In this document: positions 36,215-42,731 of the stretch, piece by piece | How positions within the stretch are numbered: the first letter of the stretch is position 1 | Layout of the letters: each line of letters begins with the position of its first letter | Assembly (NCBI GenBank): GCA_018698975.1 | Contig: JABIPQ010000060.1 | Span: 1 to 42,731 of the forward strand | DNA length: 42,731 nucleotides | Source of the DNA: Gammaproteobacteria bacterium | GTDB lineage: Bacteria; Pseudomonadota; Gammaproteobacteria; Pseudomonadales; Pseudohongiellaceae | Direction: 5' to 3' | The notes under the pieces: model-generated | Told to the model about the DNA's origin: nothing | Seen by the model: only the letters and a program-made list of their open reading frames with translations | The model's database searches: none | Position numbers and translations under genes: made by a program

Positions 36215-37189
36215 ATGAATTCACCAAATATGGCCCTGCAAATAAAATTAGCTAACCCTCGGGGATTTTGTGCTGGTGTCGATCGCGCTATAGACATTGT
36301 TAATCGAGCTCTGGATATCTATGGTCCACCAATCTATGTGCGACATGAAGTAGTTCATAACAAAACGGTGGTTGAATCCCTGCGCAAACGTGGTGCTGTT
36401 TTTGTCGATGAGCTTTCCGATGTACCGTCCAATGATGGCAAGGGAAAATCGTCAATTGTCATCTTCAGTGCTCATGGTGTTTCGCAGCAGGTAAAAGACG
36501 AGGCAGTAGAATTAGGATTGCAAGTTTTTGATGCAACCTGTCCGCTGGTTACCAAAGTTCATCTGGAAGTCATCAAGTATAGTGCTGCGGGCAGGGAATG
36601 TATTCTGATAGGGCATGCCTTTCATCCTGAAGTAGAAGGCACTATGGGCCAATACGATACCAGTAATGGCGGACGGATTTTTCTGGTGGAGTCCGAAGAT
36701 GATGTGCAAACCCTGGAGGTGCATGATGTAGATAATCTTGCCTTCGTGACACAGACGACACTTTCCATGGATGATACTGCGCGGATTATTGATGCACTGC
36801 GTAAGCGCTTTCCTAATATCCAGGGGCCCCGTAAAAAAGATATTTGCTACGCCACGCAAAATCGTCAGGATGCCGTGAAACAGCTGGCATTGGAAAATGA
36901 CCTGGTGCTTGTTGTTGGTTCTCCTAACTCATCCAATTCGAATCGTTTGAAAGAGCTGGCCGAGCGCATGGGCAGTGAAGCCTACTTGATTGATCATGCC
37001 GGGGAGATCAAGGAGAGCTGGTTCCAGGGTAAGCATTCAATAGGTCTTACTGCGGGGGCTTCAGCACCTGAAATCCTGGTACAGGAAGTGATTAAGAAAC
37101 TTGTCAGTATGGGAGCAAAAGCCTCCATTGAGATGGATGGTGTGGAGGAAAATATTGTGTTTGCCATGCCCAGAGAACTCAGGCTATAG
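36215..37189 (+). CDS. ispH: 4-hydroxy-3-methylbut-2-enyl diphosphate reductase
   Basis: IspH performs the last step of the MEP isoprenoid pathway with a [4Fe-4S] cluster. The three Cys ligands are in [11 protein letters not shown] (Cys19), [11 protein letters not shown] and [32 protein letters not shown] and [11 protein letters not shown] are family blocks. The length of 324 aa is typical. An ATG at 36230 ([12 protein letters not shown]) is an alternative start; neither has a strong ribosome site. Together with ispB in this window, it indicates MEP-derived ubiquinone side chains. The gene converges on pilR. Confidence 0.97.
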   Translation: MNSPNMALQIKLANPRGFCAGVDRAIDIVNRALDIYGPPIYVRHEVVHNKTVVESLRKRGAVFVDELSDVPSNDGKGKSSIVIFSAHGVSQQVKDEAVELGLQVFDATCPLVTKVHLEVIKYSAAGRECILIGHAFHPEVEGTMGQYDTSNGGRIFLVESEDDVQTLEVHDVDNLAFVTQTTLSMDDTARIIDALRKRFPNIQGPRKKDICYATQNRQDAVKQLALENDLVLVVGSPNSSNSNRLKELAERMGSEAYLIDHAGEIKESWFQGKHSIGLTAGASAPEILVQEVIKKLVSMGAKASIEMDGVEENIVFAMPRELRL

Positions 37190-37234
37190 TCAGAGTTCTG
37201 GATTTCAGTTTTATAAATATTGCACAGTAATCAT

Positions 37235-37256
37235 GGAAACACTGCCAGTGTTTTTC
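37235..37256 (+). terminator. Terminator of ispH
   Basis: AAACACT and AGTGTTT pair around GCC and run into TTTTT on the plus strand. It lies 46 bp after ispH and 29 bp before the end of converging pilR. Confidence 0.65.
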
Positions 37257-37284
37257 AATAATAAATTGAGTGTTTGAAGCCCGC

Positions 37285-38673
37285 TCATTGATCAATATTA
37301 TCAAGTCCCAGCTTTTTCAGTCGATAACGAAAAGAACGGAAAGTCATTCCCAGTTTTTTGGCGGCTGCGGTTCTGTTCCAGCGTGTTTCTTCCAATGCCT
37401 TTTTAATCGCGGTCTTTTCAATTTCTTCCAGGTGATCCTCAAGTGAAAATCCATCTTCATATTCTACGTCATCTGATGCCTGGGTCAGGAAAGTGCCAAT
37501 ATCATCCTCACTTTCAGCCTGTGAGTGTAAATTCGGCAAATCATTAGCGGAAATGAGCTTATGATCAGCCAAAGCCAGAGAGTGATGCAGGACATTTTCC
37601 AGTTCCCGAACATTGCCCGGGAAGTTGTAATTCTGAAGTTTAAGGATTGCATCCTCACCAAGTATGACTTCCTGCAATCCATGTTCCTGGGCGAAATTCT
37701 TCACAATGTGCTCTGCTATCAGCGGGATATCATCTTTTCTTTCGCGCAAACTGGGGACTTTCAGTTCTATGACATTAATCCGGTAATACAGATCTTGCCG
37801 TAAATTACCTTTATCAATTTCATCTGAAAGGTTTTTGTGAGAGGCGCTGATTATTCTCACATCTACGGCAATTTCCTGTTCTGAGCCTACTGGTCTGATC
37901 GACTTTTCCTGTATTGCCCGTAATAATTTAACCTGCATTTGTAAGGGCAGGTCGGCTATTTCATCAAGAAAAAGGCTGCCACCATTTGCTGCCTGGAACA
38001 AACCGACTTTGTCAGCTGATGCGCCGGTAAAACTGCCTTTCCTGTGTCCAAAAAATTCACTTTCCATCAATTCGGAAGGAATGGCACCGCAGTTGATTGC
38101 CACGAATTTTTTATCCCGCCGTGAGCCATTCAAATGGATGGCACGAGCCACCAATTCCTTACCACTTCCTGATTCACCGCTGATAAACACCGGTGCCTGG
38201 CTACGTGCCAGTTTAATAATTTGTTCTTTGAGTTTTTTAATCTGGGAAGACTCGCCCACGATCTTAGTTGTAGATTCAAAATCGGCATTGGATTTAGCCG
38301 GCAATTCATGTTCCAGTTCCAGTGCACTGCTAACCATTACGCGTAATTTTTTAATATCAACTGGCTTGGATACAAAATCAAAGGCGCCTGATTTAAGCGC
38401 ATTAATTGCAGTTTCAGTACTACCATGTGCGGTGATTACTGCTACTGGAATATGTGGATATTTAACCTGGATCTCTTTTACCAGATCGATTCCATTCCCG
38501 TCCGGTAGACGCATATCGGTGAGGCAAAGATGGAAATCATTGCTACCAAGTAACTCTCGAGCTTCAGCAAGAGTACTGGCAGAAGTAGAAGCCAGCTCCA
38601 TACGACCAAGAGTAATTTCCAATAATTCCCGAATATCAGGTTCATCATCAATGATTAGTACTTTTTGCATCAT
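37285..38673 (-). CDS. pilR: NtrC-family response regulator PilR
   Basis: This 462-residue sigma54-dependent activator has a receiver domain (DD at 9-10, phosphoacceptor D53 in LTDMRLPDG, K in SKPVD), an AAA+ domain (GESGSGKE Walker A; ESEFFGHRKGSFTGA with the sigma54 loop as GSFTGA; GGSLFLDEIADLPL Walker B) and a C-terminal Fis-type helix-turn-helix (WNRTAAAKKLGMTFRSFRYRL). The sequence and its pairing with pilS suggest PilR, the pilin activator of Pseudomonas. pilA and the minor pilin genes are not in the window, and its partner pilS is frameshifted here. Confidence 0.9.
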   Translation of the reverse strand: MMQKVLIIDDEPDIRELLEITLGRMELASTSASTLAEARELLGSNDFHLCLTDMRLPDGNGIDLVKEIQVKYPHIPVAVITAHGSTETAINALKSGAFDFVSKPVDIKKLRVMVSSALELEHELPAKSNADFESTTKIVGESSQIKKLKEQIIKLARSQAPVFISGESGSGKELVARAIHLNGSRRDKKFVAINCGAIPSELMESEFFGHRKGSFTGASADKVGLFQAANGGSLFLDEIADLPLQMQVKLLRAIQEKSIRPVGSEQEIAVDVRIISASHKNLSDEIDKGNLRQDLYYRINVIELKVPSLRERKDDIPLIAEHIVKNFAQEHGLQEVILGEDAILKLQNYNFPGNVRELENVLHHSLALADHKLISANDLPNLHSQAESEDDIGTFLTQASDDVEYEDGFSLEDHLEEIEKTAIKKALEETRWNRTAAAKKLGMTFRSFRYRLKKLGLDNIDQ

Positions 38674-38689
38674 ATTTTCAAACTATTTT

Positions 38690-40317
38690 TCAAACTATGA
38701 ATTTTTCAGAAGCAGGGAAATTAATACGAAAACAGCTTTTGTTGCCATCAACACGCAGATATGACAATTGCGCCTGGTTAGACTCGCAAATTTCCTTACA
38801 AATAAACAGACCCAGCCCGGTACCACTGGTTTCAGTGGTAAAAAACGGCTCAAACATCTGTAGCAGGTGTTCTTCAGCGATTCCTTCGCCATCGTCAATT
38901 ATATCCATGATTATGTTCTTATTAACGGGGTTCAATCTTACTGAAATATTCAGATGACCCTTGCCGGTAGATTTTCTGCTGTAGCGTAATCCATTCTCAC
39001 TAAGGTTGGTTAATAGTTGTTCCAGTTGACTCTGGTTGAAGCGTATCTGGATATTATTTGCTTCTCCATCGAAATCAATGGAGACAGCCTTGGCCTGTGA
39101 ATTGGAGAATTTAATTATAAATTGCTGTACCCATTGACACAGGTTGATGATGTCAGGATGCTCATTCTTGTTTCGAGAAAGGTTTAAAATATTCTCGATG
39201 ATGTGATTAACCCGCATGGCATGTGTGTCTATGATTTCCAGAAGTCGCTTGTCACTTTTAATAATGGTATTTGATTCCCCCAGAAGTTGGCTGGCATGGC
39301 TGATTGCACCAAGAGGATTTCTTACTTCATGAGCTATACTGGCAGTTAGACGCCCAAGAGAGATGAGTTTCAATTGCTGGGCTTTACTTGTGAGAACTGT
39401 GTAATCCTCGAGAAAAATGAGGATATTTGAGTCCTTGCCGGAGGTTAGATAAGCAAATGTTGCTTGCAGTTCGGGATCAGTTCTGTGCACCTGAAACTGA
39501 TAGGTTTTCAGGAGATTATCGTGTTGCCAAGCCTGTAACTGTCTAAACAGCGTTTCTGGTATTTGTGCGGCTTCCTGTTGAGGTTTGTCTGAATTGGCTA
39601 AAAATCTTTTTGCCGAGTCATTGATATTAAGAACGATGCCTTCATGGTTTACAACCACTATGCCTGCATGCATTCGCTTGATTATTTGATCATTCATTTC
39701 CTGTAACGACTGAATATTTTTAGCTTGCTGTTGAGCAAAAAGTTCGTTTTGTCTAATTTTTCCACCAAGGTATTGCAAGGACCATGATACAGCGAAGAGG
39801 GAAAGGCCTAGTAATCCTGCCTGAACGAAATATACGATTCCTTCATCAATGATGAGGTAGAGATAGACTTCACTGTAAATGGCCAGAATAGAGCCAACTG
39901 CAGCAAAAAAGGTACTAAGTCTTGAACGAAATAATAAACTGCCCGAAGCTACTGGCACGATCAACAAATTAGCCATACCGCTGCTTACCCCGCCACAAGT
40001 GTAGCTGATGAGCACCAGGAAAAAGATATCTACCAGAATTACACTGATGAATTGTGTGGCAAGCATTGTCTTGGTTTTTGGCAGGAAAGCGCGAAAAAAA
40101 CTGCAATATTAAAAGCCAGATAAATGGCGACTACTTTCACAAATAAATCGGGGTTTATTGTTCCCAGCGTTGAAGTTAAGGATCTGAAATAAAAACTAAT
40201 CAACAGTATCAGTGACAGAACCACGCGATAGATATTATAAACATTAAAAACTTTTTGATCTTGCTGCTGAGCGAGATATTCCAGATTCGGTTTGTTGGAG
40301 TTATCTAGGGAAGACAT
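38690..40317 (-). pseudogene. pilS: Sensor kinase PilS, split by a one-base frameshift
   Basis: PilS is the membrane sensor kinase partner of PilR. The first frame (40317-40039) gives the N-terminal membrane part up to FNIAVFF. The second frame (38690 to about 40094) continues RAFLPKTKTMLATQFISVIL and carries a PAS-like segment, the phosphoacceptor His (SIAHEVRNPLG) and the ATPase boxes (LSENGLRYS, DDGEGI, GTGLGL). The two join exactly if one T is added to the run of seven T (plus-strand A7 at 40094-40100). The product would be about 542 residues, as expected. The break is a real mutation, a phase-variable or slippage site, or a sequencing error. Confidence 0.85.
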
Positions 40318-40370
40318 AACATTTTAAAATCTGAAAGGGTGGCTGTTGTATGTTAAATACGCAGGTATTT

Positions 40371-40619
40371 TTATTGATCACCCGCAAGATATTTATCTTT
40401 ATGCCTGTCACTGCAGAACCATTGCTGTTCATGCCTGACAGCATCCTGCTCAGGAACATGCACAGAGCAAAACTGGCAAAGCACCATGTTGCTTTGTGCT
40501 ATTTCACCTCTGGGGTTGTTTTGCTTGTTTTTATTGCTTTGACTGCTCTGAAAGTTCTTGACTACGCGCCACAACATCCAGATTACCAGAGCGAAAATAA
40601 TGAGTCTGATCAAGCCCAT
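40371..40619 (-). CDS. PP0621-family small zinc-ribbon-like membrane protein
   Basis: An 82-residue protein: an N-terminal membrane helix (LIRLIIFALVIWMLWRVV), a charged linker, and a C-terminal part with VLCQFCSVHVPEQDAV and WFCSDRHKDKYL. The CxxC and later Cys/His resemble a zinc-binding knuckle. The pattern matches the PP0621 family from Pseudomonas, often found upstream of pilS. It lies 53 bp upstream of pilS in the same direction. Function unknown. Confidence 0.75.
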   Translation of the reverse strand: MGLIRLIIFALVIWMLWRVVKNFQSSQSNKNKQNNPRGEIAQSNMVLCQFCSVHVPEQDAVRHEQQWFCSDRHKDKYLAGDQ

Positions 40620-40696
40620 AAAAAATCTTTATAATAAGAACACAGTATCAGACAATACCGCACCTGTATGACAATATCCATAGACTCCTTCTACTA

Positions 40697-40732
40697 TATG
40701 TTCTGGCTTATGTTCTGGGTTATGCTCAGGAA
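40697..40732 (+). repeat. Three imperfect 12-bp direct repeats upstream of nadE
   Basis: TATGTTCTGGCT, TATGTTCTGGGT and TATGCTCAGGAA lie in tandem at 40697, 40709 and 40721, about 120-150 bp before the nadE start. The 12-bp spacing could suit a regulator, but nothing confirms this. Confidence 0.4.
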
Positions 40733-40849
40733 CGTATTATGAATTTTGTAGCAGTTTTTCAGTCTCTGGGTGGGTAGTGTTAACGTCAATTTTAATGAAA
40801 ATATTCACAGGATACCCGCTTGTCAAATCCCGGTGTTAAAGAAAAAACC

Positions 40850-42490
40850 ATGACCTTGAATGTAGCAATGGCACAGGTGAATCCAGTCGTAGGTGATATT
40901 CCTGGGAATACTGCGCTGGTAATCAATACTGTTGAGGAAATACTGGCACAGCATGCGCCTGATATTGTGGTGTTTCCTGAACTGGTAATTACCGCCTATC
41001 CCCCGGAAGATCTCCTGCTCAGGGCGAGCCTTGATATCAGGGTTGAAGACGCCTTGAGCGCAATCAAGGCAAAGAATTTTGATACACATCTGATTATTGG
41101 ATATCCGGGGAGAGAACGGGAACATCTCTTTAATATGCTCTGTGTCATCTTCCGCGGCGAAGTTGTTGCGACTTACAAGAAGCAATGTCTTCCAAATTAT
41201 CAGGTATTTGATGAGAAGCGTTATTTTTCTGCAGGTGATGCCCCCTGTGTTATTGACATAAATGGCGTGCCGGTAGGATTCAGTATTTGTGAAGATCTTT
41301 GGGAGCCGGGTTCCATGAGTCAGGCAGAGTCAGCTGGTGCAAAAGTGATGATTAATATTAATGGCTCCCCTTTCCATGCTGACAAAATGAATGACCGACT
41401 TTCTGCTCTTCACACAAGGCAAAAAGAGGCCTCATTACCAATAATTTATGTCAACCAGGTGGGAGGGCAGGATGAGTTGGTATTTGATGGTTGCTCAATG
41501 GCTGTTGATGGAGATGGGACTATAAAGTCCCAGGCACCAGCCTGCGAAGAAAGTGTGGCGATGCTCAAGGTTGAATATGATGGCGCCAACGCAACTGTTA
41601 GGGAAGGAGAGTTAAGCAAGATAGAAGAAAATGAAGCATTGATTTATAAGGTACTTACATTGGGCCTGCATGATTATGTCATTAAAAATGGGTTTTCTGG
41701 CGTGGTACTGGGGCTTTCTGGTGGAATCGATTCTGCACTAACGCTGGCTATCGCCGTTGATGCACTGGGTAAAGATAAAGTTCATGCGGTAATGATGCCG
41801 TTTAAATATACCTCCAATATGAGTATTGAGGATGCCACGCAACAGGCCGAGAATTTTGGCGTCAATTACCAGGTGATTCCAATAGAAAATGTTTATGAAG
41901 GTTTCATGACAAGCCTGGCACAGGAGTTTTCCGGTACCACGGCAGATTTGACTGAACAGAATTTACAGGCAAGATGCCGTGGCGTGATACTGATGGCCAT
42001 TTCTAATAAAAAAGGTTACATGGTACTCACCACAGGAAATAAAAGTGAAATGGCTGTGGGGTATTCGACCTTATACGGAGATATGGCAGGGGGCTTTGAT
42101 GTCTTGAAAGATGTCCCTAAAATGCTGGTGTATGCACTGTCACGCTTCAGAAACACGCTTGTCAGTGACCGGGCCGCTGGAATGATCCCTTGGCGGGTAA
42201 TAGAAAGACCACCATCAGCAGAACTGGCACCGGACCAGGTTGATGAAGATAACCTGCCACCCTATGAAATACTCGACCAGATACTTGAGTTGTATATTGA
42301 GGGTGACCAGAGCGCCCATGCCATCATAGATAAAGGTTTTGATCATGATACGGTTATGCGAGTATTGCGGCTTGTAGACTTGAATGAATACAAGCGCCGG
42401 CAGGCTCCAGTTGGGGTCAGAATCAGCAAAAAAGGTTTTGGCAGGGATCGCCGTTATCCGATAACTTCGGGCTGGAAGCTTGGAGAATGA
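40850..42490 (+). CDS. nadE: Glutamine-dependent NAD+ synthase
   Basis: This 546-residue enzyme turns deamido-NAD into NAD+ with ammonia released from glutamine. The N-terminal nitrilase-type glutaminase shows its Glu-Lys-Cys triad: FPELVITAYPPEDLLL, YKKQCLPNYQVFDE and SICEDLW. The C-terminal synthetase has the P-loop-like GVVLGLSGGIDSALT, then TTGNKSEMAVGYSTLYGDMAGG. The ATG at 40850 matches the usual family start (TLNVAMAQVNP); a TTG at 40820 has an AGGA seven nt upstream and would add ten residues, so it cannot be excluded. The gene ends 7 bp before the start of a repeat region. Confidence 0.96.
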   Translation: MTLNVAMAQVNPVVGDIPGNTALVINTVEEILAQHAPDIVVFPELVITAYPPEDLLLRASLDIRVEDALSAIKAKNFDTHLIIGYPGREREHLFNMLCVIFRGEVVATYKKQCLPNYQVFDEKRYFSAGDAPCVIDINGVPVGFSICEDLWEPGSMSQAESAGAKVMININGSPFHADKMNDRLSALHTRQKEASLPIIYVNQVGGQDELVFDGCSMAVDGDGTIKSQAPACEESVAMLKVEYDGANATVREGELSKIEENEALIYKVLTLGLHDYVIKNGFSGVVLGLSGGIDSALTLAIAVDALGKDKVHAVMMPFKYTSNMSIEDATQQAENFGVNYQVIPIENVYEGFMTSLAQEFSGTTADLTEQNLQARCRGVILMAISNKKGYMVLTTGNKSEMAVGYSTLYGDMAGGFDVLKDVPKMLVYALSRFRNTLVSDRAAGMIPWRVIERPPSAELAPDQVDEDNLPPYEILDQILELYIEGDQSAHAIIDKGFDHDTVMRVLRLVDLNEYKRRQAPVGVRISKKGFGRDRRYPITSGWKLGE

Positions 42491-42496
42491 AAACAA

Positions 42497-42538
42497 ATAC
42501 GAGATACGAGGTACAAGGTACAAGGTACAAGGTACAAG
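42497..42538 (+). repeat. 7-bp tandem array (GGTACAA)
   Basis: GGTACAA occurs four times without change (42510-42537), preceded by two ATACGAG-like heptamers. Related degenerate heptamers lie at 18352-18386. The array begins 7 bp after the nadE stop. Confidence 0.8.
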
Positions 42539-42578
42539 CATGCGGCTTAAGCTGCTCTCACAGGAATCTGGAAAATTT

Positions 42579-42640
42579 GTAGGAGGGACTTCAGTCCCGA
42601 AGAAAGGGGCTTTGTTCTTCGCGGTTAAAACCGCTCCTAC
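42579..42640. repeat. REPIN-like element, copy 1
   Basis: Two REP-like half units lie in inverted orientation: GTAGGAG, hairpin GGACTTCAGTCC, CGAAGAA; a 10-bp spacer; then the inverse, TTCTTCG, hairpin CGGTTAAAACCG, CTCCTAC. The outer and inner flanks are exactly complementary, while the two hairpins differ in sequence but both pair. This is the layout of REPINs mobilised by RAYT transposases. A 71-bp stretch (42581-42651) is repeated exactly in copy 2. Confidence 0.85.
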
Positions 42641-42658
42641 AAGGGATAGCGAATTCAG

Positions 42659-42720
42659 GCAGGAGGGACTTCAGTCCCGAAGAAAGGGGCTTTGTTCTTC
42701 GCGGTTAAAACCGCTCCTAC
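42659..42720. repeat. REPIN-like element, copy 2
   Basis: This is an exact repeat of copy 1 over 71 bp (42661-42731) with an 80-bp period and a 9-bp spacer; only the first bases differ (GCAGGAG in place of GTAGGAG). The window ends precisely at the end of the repeated unit, so further tandem copies may follow. Confidence 0.85.
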
Positions 42721-42731
42721 AAGGGATAGCG

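Noticed and set aside
38009-38764. 251-aa open frame on the plus strand
   Set aside because: It is antisense to pilR, which has complete family motifs; the plus-strand product has Ser/Leu-rich shadow composition and no recognisable domain.
42579-42731. Possible CRISPR array
   Set aside because: Only two units with a 9-bp spacer, and the repeat unit is a double hairpin. No cas gene is present. The REPIN layout explains it better.

Overview
The window looks like a chromosomal segment of a gammaproteobacterium with moderate GC. The evidence is gene order. prfA-prmC-moeB, the gatCAB operon divergent from mreBCD, ispB divergent from rplU-rpmA-obgE-proB, rpsT divergent from murJ-ribF, lspA-fkpB-ispH, and pilSR all follow the Pseudomonas-like arrangement. 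Secreted DUF6152-type and quinoprotein genes would suit a marine heterotroph of the Pseudomonadales/Cellvibrionales/OM182-like kind. The exact taxon cannot be fixed from this sequence alone. No tRNA, rRNA, CRISPR array, transposase or phage gene was seen.

Layout. 1-3010: translation termination (prfA, prmC) and moeB. 3166-5659: a YceI protein, a DUF4156 lipoprotein and the RhlB helicase. 5787-6340: a decayed vapBC toxin-antitoxin locus whose operator is still intact. 6391-10085 (minus): gatC-gatA-gatB plus a PA4642-like gene. 10189-12887: the mreBCD shape operon, in which mreC appears to start at AUU. 12984-21250: an accessory quinoprotein/membrane block with a PQQ alcohol dehydrogenase carrying a cytochrome c domain, a lipoprotein, a YeiH transporter, a small exported protein, two PepSY membrane proteins and a PQQ sugar dehydrogenase. 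21286-23948: an anchored periplasmic protein, a MOSC protein lacking its usual Cys, and ispB. 24329-27544: rplU, rpmA, obgE, proB. 27595-31827: an accessory block between proB and rpsT, in which a three-gene secreted operon (two related exported proteins around a metallo-beta-lactamase-fold hydrolase) lies between two copies of a long hairpin-rich repeat and is followed by a DUF6152 gene. 32014-37189: rpsT, murJ, ribF, lspA, fkpB, ispH. 37285-40619 (minus): pilR, a frameshifted pilS and a PP0621-like gene. 40850-42490: nadE. 42497-42731: repeats.

How the genes relate. Most are housekeeping genes in conserved neighbourhoods, so departures from those neighbourhoods stand out. ileS is missing between ribF and lspA, the minor pilin genes are missing beside pilR, and maf/rng are missing after mreD. 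The quinoprotein block probably performs periplasmic alcohol/sugar oxidation feeding the respiratory chain. The DUF6152/hydrolase block is a secreted system of unknown function.

Repeats are the other theme. At least four intergenic repeat families occur: a REPIN-like pair at the right edge with a REP remnant at the left edge, a 400-530 bp element made of successive hairpins, inverted repeats built from GATAAAGG-type tracts, and 7-bp tandem arrays. In the REPIN-like and long elements, stems differ between copies or units while pairing is kept, which points to selection on folding.
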